Positions 42,097-53,366 are shown, numbered from the stretch's first letter. The stretch: DNA of 64,000 nt from Leeia aquatica (GCF_012641365.1 NZ_JABAIM010000001.1:1302001-1366000); one strand, 5' to 3'. The notes: a model not told the origin generated them from the sequence alone. Made by a program: numbers and translations.

Positions 42097-42780
42097 ATGG
42101 CAACCCTGCACTACTTTCTGGACCCCTTCTGTGGCTGGTGCTACGGTGCCGCGCCACTGATCAAGGCTGCACGCCAGCACCTGCCGATGGTGCTGCACGC
42201 GGGCGGCATGATGATGGGTGCGCAGCGACAGCCAGTCACCCCGGCTTTGCGTGACTTTGTGCTGTTACACGATGACCGCATCGCCGCGCTGACCGGTCAG
42301 CCCTTCAGTGCCGCCTACCGGGATGGCCTGCTGCAAGACCCGCACGCCGTATTTGATTCCGAGCCCCCCACCACCGCCCTGCTGGCGGCAGACAGCCTGG
42401 GCGGACGCGGGCTGGACCTGCTGGCGCAGCTGCAGTGTGCCCACTTTGTCGAAGGCCGCCGTATTGCCGACCCCGAGGTGCTGCGCGAGCAAGCGATGCA
42501 GATCGGTTTGCCGGAGGCCGACTTCGTGCACGCCTGGCAGGCGCAATCCGGCGATCCAACGCTGAGCCATGTTGCGGCCAGCCGCCAGCAGCTGGCCCGC
42601 GCAGGTGGACGCGGTTTCCCGACGCTGGTGCTGGAGCAGGAGGGTCAGTGGCAACGCATCGAGCTGTCTCCCTTCATGGGAAAGGGGGACGCCTGGTCCG
42701 CCTGGCTGGAGGAGCGCTTTCCGCTGCCCGCTGGCGAGCCCGGCTTGCTGTGTGACGCCGACCAGTGCCTGCCGCGATGA
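42097..42780 (+). CDS. DsbA-family thioredoxin-fold protein (FrnE/HCCA-like)
   Basis: A 227-residue cytosolic-looking protein without a signal peptide. The active-site motif is CGWC in FLDPFCGWCYGAAPLI (about residues 12-15), and the cis-Pro loop is GRGFPTLVLEQEG near 170-182. The intervening helical insert is typical of DsbA-family oxidoreductases of the FrnE type. A C-terminal CDADQCLPR adds two further Cys. It follows the MBL-fold gene and is probably co-transcribed, suggesting a redox function shared with it or controlled by the same LysR. The substrate is unknown. Confidence 0.88.
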   Translation: MATLHYFLDPFCGWCYGAAPLIKAARQHLPMVLHAGGMMMGAQRQPVTPALRDFVLLHDDRIAALTGQPFSAAYRDGLLQDPHAVFDSEPPTTALLAADSLGGRGLDLLAQLQCAHFVEGRRIADPEVLREQAMQIGLPEADFVHAWQAQSGDPTLSHVAASRQQLARAGGRGFPTLVLEQEGQWQRIELSPFMGKGDAWSAWLEERFPLPAGEPGLLCDADQCLPR

Positions 42781-42793
42781 GCCTGTGGGAGGG

Positions 42794-43210
42794 TCAGGCC
42801 GGGTCCGGCTTGTAGAATTCGAACTCCGGCAGGGCCACGCCATCCTTGCGCCAGGTCAGCATGATCACGGTGTTGTTGTTGACCGCCACCAGCGACAGCG
42901 GCCAGCCACCGTTGGCCTTACGCAGGGATTCATACAAGGGCCAGAAGTAGTCCCCGGTCTGCCCTTGCGGGTCATACGGCACATCGACATAAAACACCGG
43001 GTACTTGCGCTCGTTGCACAGCTGCACCCGATAGAGTTTGACGCGATTGTGCTCAAATACGCCTTTGACCGGGTGTTTCCAGCCTTGCAGCGACACCTCT
43101 TCACAGCCCTTGGCCAGCCGGGTGTACAGCAGGGTCTGCGGCAGGGGCTTGGGGTCGACGTTATAACCGGACGCCAGCACCACCCCACTCATCAATAGCG
43201 ACATCAACAT
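42794..43210 (-). CDS. Hypothetical periplasmic protein
   Basis: A 138-residue protein with a short signal peptide (MLMSLLMSGVVLASG). The mature part is compact, with Cys in AKGCEEVSLQG and QLCNERKYP that could pair, and aromatic strands near FYVDVPYDPQGQTGDYFWPL. Codon use is native. I do not recognise a family. It converges on the DsbA-family gene with a 13-bp gap. Confidence 0.65.
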   Translation of the reverse strand: MLMSLLMSGVVLASGYNVDPKPLPQTLLYTRLAKGCEEVSLQGWKHPVKGVFEHNRVKLYRVQLCNERKYPVFYVDVPYDPQGQTGDYFWPLYESLRKANGGWPLSLVAVNNNTVIMLTWRKDGVALPEFEFYKPDPA

Positions 43211-43290
43211 CGGCGACCCCGCCTTTTACAAAAAACAGCACTGTAGCACAGGACAATCGCATAACCAGCGCGTGCCCCGTTACACATTCT

Positions 43291-43602
43291 TCACAGTGCC
43301 CCACCCGTCAGCAGGCTGCGGGTCAGCCGCTTCCAGTCGGTCAGCTGCCCGCCATCCAGCCGGGAGAAGAAGGCATCGTCCGTTCGCTCCACCGCCAGGA
43401 TGGCCGCATGAATCAACTGCCTGCCGGACTCGGTAAAGCCAACCTCAACCGCCCGGGTATCGGTGGCAGACGGTACCCGCGCCACCAGCCCCATGTCTTC
43501 CAGTTTGCGGATGGCCTTGGACAAGGTCATCTTGTCGATACGGGTATGCGCCACCAGCCGGGCCTGGGTCGGCGGCTCCTGCTGCTGCTCGAACCAGCAC
43601 AA
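43291..43602 (-). pseudogene. N-terminally truncated MarR-family regulator
   Basis: About 103 residues from CWFEQQQEPPTQARLVAHTR carry only the winged-HTH core (IDKMTLSKAIRKLEDMGLVA) and the C-terminal helix. The 40-50 residue N-terminal dimerisation helix of MarR proteins is missing. The frame continues directly upstream into the stop codon of the SDR gene, and only a TTG could start it. MarR needs both termini to dimerise, so it is probably broken by a deletion that brought in the SDR gene end. Re-initiation after the SDR stop cannot be excluded. Confidence 0.65.
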
Positions 43603-43608
43603 GAATGG

Positions 43609-44325
43609 CTAGCTGCGGCTTAACACCCGCCTTGCCACGGCGGGCAACCAGCGCACCAACAGGCGGGCCAGCCTGGCCTTGCCAATGTGAATCTGCCACT
43701 GGTCCCGCTGCCAGCCGCGCCAGAATGCCGCCGCCACCTGCTCCGGGCTGAGCTTGCCCTGCCCCCGACCCTGGGTCATGGCGGTATCCACTAGCGGTGG
43801 CACCAGCTCGAATACCCGAATCGGGCTCCCCGCCAACTGCGCACGCAGCCCCTGGCTGAAGTTGAGCAAGCCCGCCTTGCTGGCGCAGTAGCTCAGGGCA
43901 GAAGCTTTCGGCATCCAGCCCAATACCGAGCAGACATTCACCACCGCCGCCACTGGCTGCTGCCGCAGCTGCGGCAGCCAGGCTTGCGTCAACAGCATGG
44001 GTGCCAACAGATTGGTATGCAGTTCATCCTGCACGGCCTGAGGTGAGAGGCTATCCAGCGCGCCACTGCATTGCACCCCGGCGTTATTGACCAGTACCTG
44101 CACCTCCGGAAAGCGCGCCGCCAGTTGCAGGCAGTCCGCCATCCGGCTCAGGTCAGCGCAGGCATACTGCGAGCCCGGCAGGCTGGCCACCGCCTGCTGC
44201 AGCGCCGCCTCATCCCGCCCGACCAGCACCACCGGATTACCGGCCTGATGAAACTGCCGCGCCAGCGCCAGACCAATGCCCCGACTGGCCCCCGTCACCA
44301 CGACCCGCAATCCGGAAGTCTGCAT
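43609..44325 (-). CDS. Short-chain dehydrogenase/reductase
   Basis: A 238-residue Rossmann-fold oxidoreductase. The cofactor loop VVVTGASRGIGLALARQ is at residues about 8-24, NNAG at about 80-83, and the catalytic Tyr-Lys at SYCASKAG near 144-151 with Ser in VCSVLGW before it. ELVPPLVDTAMTQ near 178 is as in DltE-like SDRs. It is NADP- or NAD-dependent with an unknown substrate. I chose the ATG at 44325 because the upstream extension is not SDR-like. Its stop lies six bases from the truncated MarR fragment. Confidence 0.88.
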   Translation of the reverse strand: MQTSGLRVVVTGASRGIGLALARQFHQAGNPVVLVGRDEAALQQAVASLPGSQYACADLSRMADCLQLAARFPEVQVLVNNAGVQCSGALDSLSPQAVQDELHTNLLAPMLLTQAWLPQLRQQPVAAVVNVCSVLGWMPKASALSYCASKAGLLNFSQGLRAQLAGSPIRVFELVPPLVDTAMTQGRGQGKLSPEQVAAAFWRGWQRDQWQIHIGKARLARLLVRWLPAVARRVLSRS

Positions 44326-44386
44326 CACCGCCCTGCCCTGCTCTGGAAAGCACACAGCATGGCGAATGAGACTGTTGCGGGATTGT

Positions 44387-44410
44387 AAAAACCCGCCACG
44401 AGGGCGGTTT
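44387..44410 (-). terminator. Intrinsic terminator after the HEPN-like gene
   Basis: On the minus strand CCGCC/GGCGG with a 5-nt loop is followed by GTTTTT, 25 nt after the stop of the 44435 gene and before the SDR gene. Confidence 0.7.
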
Positions 44411-44434
44411 CGGGAGATCAAAACTCAGCAGGTC

Positions 44435-44941
44435 TCAGCTTTTTAAACCTGCGACCTCTTTCAGTGCATTCAGCACTTCTTCGCAAGCCCATATCAATGC
44501 AGGGTACTTATCCTGCCCCAAGAAGGTACACTCATGGACAATGAGGTTACGAAAATCAACCGCAAGGCGAAACAGGTCCCAAGTATCTCCTTGAAAAAAC
44601 AATCCAGGGTCGCCCTTGTCATAATGCTCCAACACCATCCTCACCATGTCTTCAGGCTTGCCATTCCTGAACTTCTTGTACGCTCCCTCAATGTCCAGCT
44701 TTTGATTAGTTTTAGCTGCTACAGAGTTCACAACCAGCGATCTTGCCAAGGCTTCCACTGCTGAAACCATCGTCACCAGACGAGTCGCCCCAATTTCTTG
44801 TTGTGCAATCCGTTGCATTATGACCTTCAAGCGCTGCTGAGGGTGTGCCCTGACATACGCAGCACGGAGACTGTCACACTCTGCTGCATAGTCAATTTCT
44901 GGATTCATGATTTCCAAGCAAGCCTCCTCATTCGACTGCAT
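44435..44941 (-). CDS. HEPN-like protein of unknown function
   Basis: A 168-residue all-helical protein. RLVTMVSAVEALARSLVVNS near 54-73 and the conserved RX4H in VDFRNLIVHECTFLG near 130-144 are the hallmark of HEPN domains, many of which are RNases in toxin-antitoxin or defence systems. There is no MNT or other antitoxin gene beside it. GC content is clearly below that of its neighbours, suggesting acquisition. The start is unclear: ATG 44941 has no ribosome site, ATG 44908 is weak, and a TTG at 44917 has GGAGG five bases upstream. Confidence 0.6.
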   Translation of the reverse strand: MQSNEEACLEIMNPEIDYAAECDSLRAAYVRAHPQQRLKVIMQRIAQQEIGATRLVTMVSAVEALARSLVVNSVAAKTNQKLDIEGAYKKFRNGKPEDMVRMVLEHYDKGDPGLFFQGDTWDLFRLAVDFRNLIVHECTFLGQDKYPALIWACEEVLNALKEVAGLKS

Positions 44942-45145
44942 GCGGATTCGTTACATTTTACCCAGTCTGACAACACTGATCTGAAGGCCCCGAGATCTGA
45001 AAGCTCAATGGCTAGGACTCATCATCCCAAGCCGCCCGCAACAGATACGACGCAATCCACCGGCCGTATGGTGATTGATTGCGGTGGGGGATATCGTCAG
45101 ACATAGCCAAGCGCTCTCATCATTATCCCGGGCACATCAGGGATG

Positions 45146-45436
45146 TTATCGGGGGTAGAAAATGTGCAGCCCAAAGGTGATCAGGTACATAGCCGTTAAC
45201 CCAAGAGCACAGTCCGACAGCACACTAAGCCTGCGATCCCCCAGCACTTTGTGCTGTCGTCTGAAAACGAAGGCAAAGACCTTGGTGGTCGTATCCCATG
45301 ATGAAGAGAAAAGGCTGGGTTGCCCTAACGCCAAGTAAACATTGGGATGTGCTCGCTTGAGCTGCCTGAACATCAAAGTACCTACCGTGCTTTGCACTAG
45401 AAAGAGTATCGGCAACACCCATCGGAGCAGCGCCAT
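45146..45436 (-). CDS. Hypothetical small membrane protein
   Basis: A 96-residue protein starting MALLRWVLPILFLVQSTVGT, with a first transmembrane helix at about 3-22 and a second at about 76-94 (CALGLTAMYLITFGLHIFY). The ATG at 45436 has AAAGG six bases upstream. It lies downstream of the gltD terminator and has lower GC. Together with the HEPN-like gene it forms a small foreign-looking patch. No family is recognised. Confidence 0.55.
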   Translation of the reverse strand: MALLRWVLPILFLVQSTVGTLMFRQLKRAHPNVYLALGQPSLFSSSWDTTTKVFAFVFRRQHKVLGDRRLSVLSDCALGLTAMYLITFGLHIFYPR

Positions 45437-45460
45437 ACAGTAGCCTTTCAACATGTAAAC

Positions 45461-45493
45461 AAAAACCCGCCGCAGGTCACCCCACGGCGGGTT
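45461..45493 (-). terminator. Intrinsic terminator of gltBD
   Basis: On the minus strand a 9-bp stem AACCCGCCG/CGGCGGGTT with a 12-nt loop is followed by TTT, 20 nt after the gltD stop. Confidence 0.85.
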
Positions 45494-45512
45494 GGTGTGC
45501 GGCAGGTACAGC

Positions 45513-46931
<1,419 letters not shown>

Positions 46932-46943
46932 TCAATCCTGTAG

Positions 46944-47014
46944 GGCGGGAACCTCCCGCCGTGTCCGCCTGCGGGTTGCCCCGCTGGCCTGACTGCCGTG
47001 GCAACTGCCACGGC
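46944..47014. other. Two hairpins between gltB and gltD
   Basis: GGCGGGA-ACC-TCCCGCC (46944-46960) and GCCGTGGCA/TGCCACGGC (46995-47014) lie in the 99-bp gap. Neither has a U-run. They could stabilise the gltB message end or set the GltB:GltD ratio; REP-like origin is possible. This is the only copy of either that I see in the window. Confidence 0.5.
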
Positions 47015-47021
47015 GCGCGCA

Positions 47022-50000
47022 TCAATCCTTCAGCAAGCTTTCCAGCTTGGCCGCCTTCGGCTTGACCAGCCAGAACTTGCCGACCGCCTCGCTGAAATCG
47101 TCGAGGATGTCACGGCCCCGCTCGGAGCCAGTGTATTCGACATGCTCTTCGATCCGCTCACGCAGGAACTGCCGGATGTGGCCGTAGGCCTCGCCGGTGA
47201 TCAGCTGGATGTCCACCAGTTCATTGTTGTAGCGGCGAACGATCTTGTCGTGTTCGTCGTACACCATGGCGAAACCGCCGGTCATCCCCGCGCCGAAGTT
47301 GCCACCAGTTTCCCCCAGCACGATCACGCAACCACCGGTCATGTACTCGCAGCCGTGCTCGCCGACCCCTTCCACCACCGCCAGCGCACCGGAGTTACGC
47401 ACCGCAAACCGCTCACCCGCCAGACCCGCTGCGTACAAACGGCCACCCGTGGCACCGTATAAGCAGGTGTTACCGATGATCACCGACTCATAGCCCTTGT
47501 AAGCCGCCTTGGGCGGCGGCGCGATGACAATACGCCCGCCGTTCATGCCCTTGCCGACGTAGTCGTTGGCGTCGCCTTCCAGGGTCAGGCTCAGGCCACG
47601 GGCGTTCCACACGCCAAAGCTCTGCCCGGCGCTGCCTTTGAAGCGGACATGCAGCGTGCCCTCTGGCAAGCCTTCCACCCCCCAGCGACGGGCAATCTCG
47701 CCCGACAGGCGCGCCCCGATGGAGCGCTGGGTATTCTGGATCGGGTAATACAGCTCTTGCATGCTGCGGTGCTGCAGTGCCAGCTGCGCATCCTGCACCA
47801 TCTGCTCGGCCAGCTCGCCTTTGTCAAACGAGGGGTTGCTGGCCTCCACGCAGAAGCGCGGCTCGCTGGCAGGGATATCGCCTTGCCCCAGCAGCGACTG
47901 CATCTGCAGGCGTTGCTGACGCGGTGACTGACCTTCCAGCAGCTGCAGCAGGTCCATGCGCCCAATCAGCTCGTCCAGCCGGGAGACGCCCAGCTTGGCC
48001 ATCCACTCCCGGGTTTCCTGCGCGATGAAGGTGAAGTAATTGATCACCATCTCCGGCAGGCCGATGAAGTGCTTGCTGCGCAGCTTGATCTCTTGCGTCG
48101 CTACCCCGGTGGCGCAGTTGTTCAGGTGGCAGATGCGCAGGTATTTGCAACCCAGCGCCACCATCGGGCCGGTACCGAAGCCAAAGCTCTCGGCGCCCAG
48201 GATGGCGGCCTTGACCACGTCCAGACCGGTTTTCAGGCCACCGTCGGTCTGCACCCGCACCCGGCCACGCAGGCCGTTGGCGCGCAGCACCTGTTGTGCC
48301 TCGGCCAGCCCCAGCTCCCACGGCGTACCCGCGTACTTGACCGAAGTGAGCGGCGAAGCACCGGTACCACCGTCGTAGCCGGAAATGGTGATCAGGTCGG
48401 CATACGCCTTGGCCACACCCGCCGCCACCGTGCCCACCCCAGGCTCTGCCACCAGCTTGACTGATACCAGCGCACTGGGGTTGACCTGCTTCAGGTCAAA
48501 AATCAGCTGTGCCAGATCTTCAATGGAATAAATATCGTGGTGCGGCGGCGGCGAAATCAGCGGAATGCCCGGCTTGGAGCAGCGCAGGCGGGCAATCAGC
48601 GGCGACACCTTGTCGCCCGGCAGCTGGCCGCCCTCGCCCGGCTTGGCGCCTTGCGCGATCTTGATCTGCAGCACTTCGGCGTTGACCAGATAATGCGGCG
48701 TCACCCCGAAGCGGCCAGTCGCCACCTGCTTGATCTTGGAATTCTTGATGGTGCCGTAGCGGGCCGGGTCTTCGCCACCCTCACCCGAATTGGAGCGGCC
48801 ACCGATGCGGTTCATTGCCTCAGCCAGCGCCTCGTGCGCTTCCGGGCTGAGCGCGCCGAGCGACATGCCCGCCGAGTCGAAACGCTTGCGGATGTCCTCC
48901 ACCGGCTCCACGTCTTCCAGTGCGATGCCGTCGCCCGTCTTCAGCTGCAGCAGGTCGCGGAACATCGCCACCGGACGCTGGTTCACCAAGTCGGCATACT
49001 TGCGGTAGGCTTGATAGTCGCCCTGTTGCACCGCTTTTTGCAGCCAGGTCACCACATCCGGGTTATAGGCGTGGTATTCCTCGCCAAACACATATTTGAG
49101 CAGACCACCCTGACCGATGGGCCGCATCGGGTTCCACGCCTGCCGCGCCAGCGCCTGCATGTCTTCTTCAAAGTCGGCAAAGTTGGCACCGGAGAGGCGG
49201 GTCACCGTATTCGGCATGCACAGCTGCATCACTTCGTCGTGCACGCCAACGGCTTCAAACAGGCCCGCACCGCGATAGCTGGCGATGGTGGAGATGCCCA
49301 TTTTCGACAGCACCTTGAGCAGGCCTTTGTTGATGCCTTTGCGGTAATGCGCCAGCAGGTCATTGGTCTCGCCATTGATCTGCCCGCCCTCGCGCAGCTC
49401 GTGCACCGTCTGATACGCCAGATACGGGTAGACCGCCGAAGCACCCACCCCGATCAGACAGGCAAAGTGGTGCGGATCACGCGCGGTTGCGGTTTCCACC
49501 ACCAGGTTGGTTTTGGTGCGCAGGCCAGCGTTGATCAGCGCGGTATGTACGGCACCGGTGGCGAACAGTGCATGCATCGGCAGCCGGTCCTTGCGGATCG
49601 AACGATCCGACAGCACCAGTATCACCCCGCCGCTGCGTGCCGCCGCCAGCACCTCTTCGCTCAGGTCACTCAGCGCCTGCTGCAGGCTCTTTTCCTGCGG
49701 GTTGTAGCACAGCTCGAAGCGTACCGCGCGGTAGTTCGGGTCCGACTGGCTGGTCAGCCGCACATACTTCTCGTGTGACAGCACCGGCGAGCGAATCTCC
49801 AGCCGCTTGGCGTGGTCCGGGCTTTGTTCGAAAATATTGCGTTCCGGGCCAAACACCGTGTTGAGCGACATTACGATGGCTTCACGGATCGGGTCGATGG
49901 GCGGGTTGGTCACCTGGGCAAACTGCTGGCGCAGGTAATCGAAGGGGGAGCGGATTTTCTGTGACAACACCGCCATCGGCGTATCGTCGCCCATCGAGCC

Positions 50001-51470
50001 GACCGCTTCCTGCGCGTCCTCCGCCAGCACGCGAATCACCTGATCGCGCTCTTCAAAGGTGAGCTGGAACTGCTTCTGGTACGCCTGCAGTTCCTTCTTT
50101 TCCATCACCGGGCCCAGACCATCTTCGTCCAGCGCGGTTTCAATATAGCGGGCGTTGTCGCGCACCCATTGGCGGAACGGGGCGGATTCCTTGATGTGGC
50201 TGTCGATGTCGAGCGAGGTCATCAGCTCGCCGGTGGTCAGGTCTGCCGCGAAGATCTGGCCCGGCTTGACGCGGCCCTTGCTGACCACGTCTTCCGGCTG
50301 ATATGGCCAGACGCCAATTTCCGAAGAAATGGTCAGGTGGCGGTCACGCGTCACCACGTAGCGGGCCGGGCGCAGGCCGTTGCGGTCCAGCATGCAGGCG
50401 GCCACCTTGCCATCGGTCAGCACGATGCCCGCCGGACCGTCCCATGGCTCCATCTGCATTGAGGTGTATTCATAGTAGGCGCGCAGATCGCGGTCCATGC
50501 TGTCGACGTTCTGCCAAGCCGGTGGCACCATCAGCCGCAGCGCTCGGAACAGCGGAATGCCGCCCATCACCAGCGCTTCCAGCATATTGTCCATCGACAT
50601 GGAATCCGAGCCATCGGTGCTGACGATGGGGCGGATGTCATCCATGTTCGGGATCAGCGGCGAGGCCATCACCTGCTCGCGCGAGCGCGCCCAGGAGCGG
50701 TTACCCTGCACCGTGTTGATTTCACCGTTGTGCGCCAGCAGGCGGAACGGCTGCGCCAGCCGCCACTCCGGCCAGGTGTTGGTGGAGAAGCGCTGGTGGA
50801 AAACCGCGAGGGACGACAGGAAACGCGGATCTTTCAGGTCCGGGAAGAACACCGGCAGGTTGGCCGGCGTCACCAGCCCCTTGTAACTGATCACCCGACA
50901 GGACAAGGTCGGCACATAGAAGGAGGCGTCACCCGCACCGGCGGCCTTTTCGGCACGGCGACGGGCAATATACAGATTGCGCTCGAACGCATCGGCATCC
51001 ATGGTCGCCGGGCAGTTGACGAACACCTGCTCGATGATCGGCAGGGTTTGCCGGGCGTAGTCGCCCAAGGCTTCCGGATTGGTCGGCACCGGACGGAAAC
51101 CGGCCACCTGCAGCCCTTGCCGGGTCAGCTCACTGCGCAGGATGGCGCGCGAATCATTGGCGATAGTGCTGTCCGCATTGAGGAACACCAGGCCGGCGGC
51201 GTAATTGTCTGCCAGCGGGAAACCACAGGCCCCAGCCACTTCACGCAGGAAGGCGCTCGGTTTCTTGAACAGCAGGCCGCAACCATCACCCGACTTGCCA
51301 TCCGCCGCCACCGCCCCCCGGTGGGTCAAGCGGGCCAGCGAATCAATAGCGGTCTGCACCAGCCAGTGGCTCGGTTTGTCATCCAGGTTGGCGATCAAGC
51401 CAAAACCGCAACTATCCTGCTCAAAGTGACGGCGATACAGCGTACCGTCCAGCCATTGCTGTCTGCTCAT
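47022..51470 (-). CDS. gltB: Glutamate synthase [NADPH] large subunit
   Basis: A 1482-residue enzyme that makes two glutamates from glutamine and 2-oxoglutarate. The N-terminal class II amidotransferase begins at Cys22 ([14 protein letters not shown]) after removal of a 21-residue propeptide. The synthase barrel carries the FMN region and the [3Fe-4S] Cys in [12 protein letters not shown] near residue 1120, and the C-terminal beta-helix is rich in Gly ([20 protein letters not shown]). I chose the ATG at 51470 for its propeptide length and GGAAAG site. It forms the alpha-beta protomer with GltD. Confidence 0.96.
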   Translation of the reverse strand: MSRQQWLDGTLYRRHFEQDSCGFGLIANLDDKPSHWLVQTAIDSLARLTHRGAVAADGKSGDGCGLLFKKPSAFLREVAGACGFPLADNYAAGLVFLNADSTIANDSRAILRSELTRQGLQVAGFRPVPTNPEALGDYARQTLPIIEQVFVNCPATMDADAFERNLYIARRRAEKAAGAGDASFYVPTLSCRVISYKGLVTPANLPVFFPDLKDPRFLSSLAVFHQRFSTNTWPEWRLAQPFRLLAHNGEINTVQGNRSWARSREQVMASPLIPNMDDIRPIVSTDGSDSMSMDNMLEALVMGGIPLFRALRLMVPPAWQNVDSMDRDLRAYYEYTSMQMEPWDGPAGIVLTDGKVAACMLDRNGLRPARYVVTRDRHLTISSEIGVWPYQPEDVVSKGRVKPGQIFAADLTTGELMTSLDIDSHIKESAPFRQWVRDNARYIETALDEDGLGPVMEKKELQAYQKQFQLTFEERDQVIRVLAEDAQEAVGSMGDDTPMAVLSQKIRSPFDYLRQQFAQVTNPPIDPIREAIVMSLNTVFGPERNIFEQSPDHAKRLEIRSPVLSHEKYVRLTSQSDPNYRAVRFELCYNPQEKSLQQALSDLSEEVLAAARSGGVILVLSDRSIRKDRLPMHALFATGAVHTALINAGLRTKTNLVVETATARDPHHFACLIGVGASAVYPYLAYQTVHELREGGQINGETNDLLAHYRKGINKGLLKVLSKMGISTIASYRGAGLFEAVGVHDEVMQLCMPNTVTRLSGANFADFEEDMQALARQAWNPMRPIGQGGLLKYVFGEEYHAYNPDVVTWLQKAVQQGDYQAYRKYADLVNQRPVAMFRDLLQLKTGDGIALEDVEPVEDIRKRFDSAGMSLGALSPEAHEALAEAMNRIGGRSNSGEGGEDPARYGTIKNSKIKQVATGRFGVTPHYLVNAEVLQIKIAQGAKPGEGGQLPGDKVSPLIARLRCSKPGIPLISPPPHHDIYSIEDLAQLIFDLKQVNPSALVSVKLVAEPGVGTVAAGVAKAYADLITISGYDGGTGASPLTSVKYAGTPWELGLAEAQQVLRANGLRGRVRVQTDGGLKTGLDVVKAAILGAESFGFGTGPMVALGCKYLRICHLNNCATGVATQEIKLRSKHFIGLPEMVINYFTFIAQETREWMAKLGVSRLDELIGRMDLLQLLEGQSPRQQRLQMQSLLGQGDIPASEPRFCVEASNPSFDKGELAEQMVQDAQLALQHRSMQELYYPIQNTQRSIGARLSGEIARRWGVEGLPEGTLHVRFKGSAGQSFGVWNARGLSLTLEGDANDYVGKGMNGGRIVIAPPPKAAYKGYESVIIGNTCLYGATGGRLYAAGLAGERFAVRNSGALAVVEGVGEHGCEYMTGGCVIVLGETGGNFGAGMTGGFAMVYDEHDKIVRRYNNELVDIQLITGEAYGHIRQFLRERIEEHVEYTGSERGRDILDDFSEAVGKFWLVKPKAAKLESLLKD

Positions 51471-51931
51471 CTGCAATTCTTTCCACAGCAGCGGGGGCAA
51501 TCAGCTGACCCATGATCGCACCCCCGGTTATTCACGGGTTACCAGTCTGGCAAAGTCCTTCGCTCGCTTGCCCCACTTGGCACGACCCGTCTGGCTTGTG
51601 GCCCGACCTGTCGCACTGCGGGGAGCTGATCCGGGTAATGCGCGAACACTTGCGGTATCTGCCTTCTCCGCATCAGCAGAGAGGGAAATTGATTGTATGT
51701 AAGATGGACTGTCGATGCAATCGCTTTTTTGCAATGCAATAGTTGTTTAATTTCAAATACTTAAGCAATTCATCGCAAACAAAATACGCAAAAATACGTA
51801 CTTTTCCTACCAAAAAACTACAATTCTGCGACATTCATTGTCGAAAAAGTGACGCATTTTTGACTGGCAAGGCCCTGCGAAATGTGTCATGGTGCACGCC
51901 AAGATAACCCCGACGTCCACGCAAACCCATC
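51471..51931. promoter_or_regulatory. Divergent intergenic region upstream of gltB
   Basis: 461 bp without a supported gene. 51471-51700 is of mixed composition, and 51715-51870 is very AT-rich. On the minus strand TTGCGA (51778-51773) and TGAAAT (51755-51750) with 17-bp spacing form a possible gltB promoter, which would leave a leader of about 270 nt. On the plus strand TTGACT at 51860-51865 may be the -35 of the next gene, but no good -10 follows. Short frames of 66-76 codons on both strands here look like noise. Confidence 0.4.
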
Positions 51932-52288
51932 ATGTATTACAAACGCGCCTTGAAACACCTGCTCTACATTGAGCTGGTTGCGGCCTTGGCAACCGTTGCA
52001 GCCTGCTACTGGCTGGGGAGCCAAACCCTCCTGCAGTTTGTCAATGTGTCCTCCTGCGTAGGCTTGGGTGTGGGTGGTATCGGGGCCTTGATCATGCAAG
52101 GTAACGGCTACTCTTCAGAAGATGCCGTGCAGGAAGACATGGCGCTGTCTGTTGCCAGCGACCCCGATGCCGCCTCATGGTGGCGTGCCTATGACCGCTG
52201 GCTTGCCGAACACCAGTCTGTCTTGCTGATTATTGGCGGTGTACTCTGGCTGGGGCTGACCGCGCTGGCTTACAACCTCCTGCACTAG
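51932..52288 (+). CDS. Hypothetical membrane protein
   Basis: A 118-residue protein with transmembrane helices at about 10-30 (LLYIELVAALATVAACYWLG), about 36-55 (hydrophobic, glycine-rich) and about 96-116 (VLLIIGGVLWLGLTALAYNL). Between them is an acidic cytosolic or periplasmic segment. No family is recognised. The ATG at 51932 has no strong Shine-Dalgarno site. It stands alone between gltB and gmk. Confidence 0.65.
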   Translation: MYYKRALKHLLYIELVAALATVAACYWLGSQTLLQFVNVSSCVGLGVGGIGALIMQGNGYSSEDAVQEDMALSVASDPDAASWWRAYDRWLAEHQSVLLIIGGVLWLGLTALAYNLLH

Positions 52289-52452
52289 CCCCCCGCATCC
52301 GCCACCCCATCCGGATTGACGGTGCCCGTCGACATCGGACACCAAGACGGATGGCAACGTTTTGCCAAAGGCTTAACGTCAGCCAGCCCTTGTGATACCC
52401 TCAATCCATGAAAGACTACGTGCGCAACCGCGCCAAGGCAGTGCAGGCTCCC

Positions 52453-53067
52453 ATGCAAACCGGCAATATCTTTATCGTGGCCGCCCCTTCCGGTGCTGGC
52501 AAAACCACCCTGGTATCAGCCTTGCTGGCCGCAGACAGCAATGTGCGCCTGTCGGTGTCCTACACCACGCGCGCACCGCGTGAAGGCGAGCGGCATGGTA
52601 CCGACTATCATTTTGTCTCGCGCGACGAATTCGTCGCCATGATTGGTCGTGGCGAATTCTTGGAGCACGCTGAGGTGTACGGTAATTTCTACGGTACCTC
52701 AGAGCGCTGGATACGTGAGCAACTGGCCAAGGGGCAGGACATCCTGCTGGAGATTGACTGGCAAGGCGCGCAGCAAGTCCGCAAGCTGTTCCCGCAGGCG
52801 ATCTCGGTGTTTGTACTGCCGCCGTCACTGGAAACGCTGGAGCGTCGCCTGCGTGGTCGCGCCAAGGATAGCGAAGACGCTATCCAGCGTCGCATGCAGT
52901 CGGCACAGGAAGAAATCCGCCACGTAGACGAATACGATTACGTGATCGTGAATGAGTATATTGATGAAGCCGTACGCGACATCATCAGCTTGGTGCGTGC
53001 CGCTCGTCTGCGTATTGCCAGCCAGATGGAACGTCACACCACACTGATTGCCGAACTTAAAGGCTAA
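52453..53067 (+). CDS. gmk: Guanylate kinase
   Basis: A 204-residue cytosolic kinase that converts GMP to GDP with ATP. The P-loop APSGAGKTTLV is at residues 10-20. GMP-binding motifs SYTTRAPREGERHGTDYHFV and EFLEHAEVYGNFYGT follow, then the lid region RLRGRAKDSEDAIQRRM. I chose the ATG at 52453 because it gives the standard N-terminus GNIFIVAAPSG; an ATG at 52408 would add 15 atypical residues. It starts the gmk-rpoZ-spoT block. Confidence 0.95.
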   Translation: MQTGNIFIVAAPSGAGKTTLVSALLAADSNVRLSVSYTTRAPREGERHGTDYHFVSRDEFVAMIGRGEFLEHAEVYGNFYGTSERWIREQLAKGQDILLEIDWQGAQQVRKLFPQAISVFVLPPSLETLERRLRGRAKDSEDAIQRRMQSAQEEIRHVDEYDYVIVNEYIDEAVRDIISLVRAARLRIASQMERHTTLIAELKG

Positions 53068-53075
53068 GGCTGAAG

Positions 53076-53093
53076 GCTGGCCGTTTGGCCAGC
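53076..53093. other. Hairpin between gmk and rpoZ
   Basis: GCTGGCC-GTTT-GGCCAGC is a 7-bp perfect stem 8 nt after the gmk stop, without a U-run. TAAAAT at 53101-53106 is a possible -10 for rpoZ just downstream, although its -35 is poor. Confidence 0.45.
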
Positions 53094-53159
53094 AAGCCGG
53101 TAAAATAGCCGCCCTTTGCGGTACGCCGCTGTTTTTTAATGTATTTTGAAGAGTGAACC

Positions 53160-53366
53160 ATGGCCCGCATTACCATTGATGATTGCCTGAAGCGCATGTC
53201 CAACCGTTACAACCTGACCCTGGCCGCCACCACGCGTGCACGTCAGATTGCCAACGGCTCCACCCCGCTGGTGGAACAGGGCCGCGACAAGCCCACCGTA
53301 GTGGCCTTGAAGGAGCTGGCGCAGGGCAAGCTGGCCGATGACATTGTGAACCGTTATCGCGACTGA
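53160..53366 (+). CDS. rpoZ: RNA polymerase omega subunit
   Basis: A 68-residue omega subunit, which helps assemble the beta-prime subunit and forms part of the ppGpp site 1 of proteobacterial RNA polymerase. MARITIDDCLKRMSNRYNLT and the ARQIANGS segment are the conserved core. The start has a weak GAG site. It sits immediately before the (p)ppGpp synthetase/hydrolase gene, the common proteobacterial order. Confidence 0.96.
   Translation: MARITIDDCLKRMSNRYNLTLAATTRARQIANGSTPLVEQGRDKPTVVALKELAQGKLADDIVNRYRD

Noticed and set aside
46944-47014. The two gltB-gltD hairpins as a CRISPR-like or repeat array
   Set aside because: The two hairpins differ in sequence and there are no further copies, spacers or cas genes.
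51512-51742. Overlapping short frames on both strands in the gltB upstream region
   Set aside because: There is no ribosome site and no conserved-looking sequence, and the frames compete with each other. Treated as non-coding.
51860-51882. Sigma-54-like TGGCA...TGC sequence before the 51932 gene
   Set aside because: The GG and GC dinucleotides are 9 bp apart instead of 10, and there is no activator gene or nitrogen-type target beside it.
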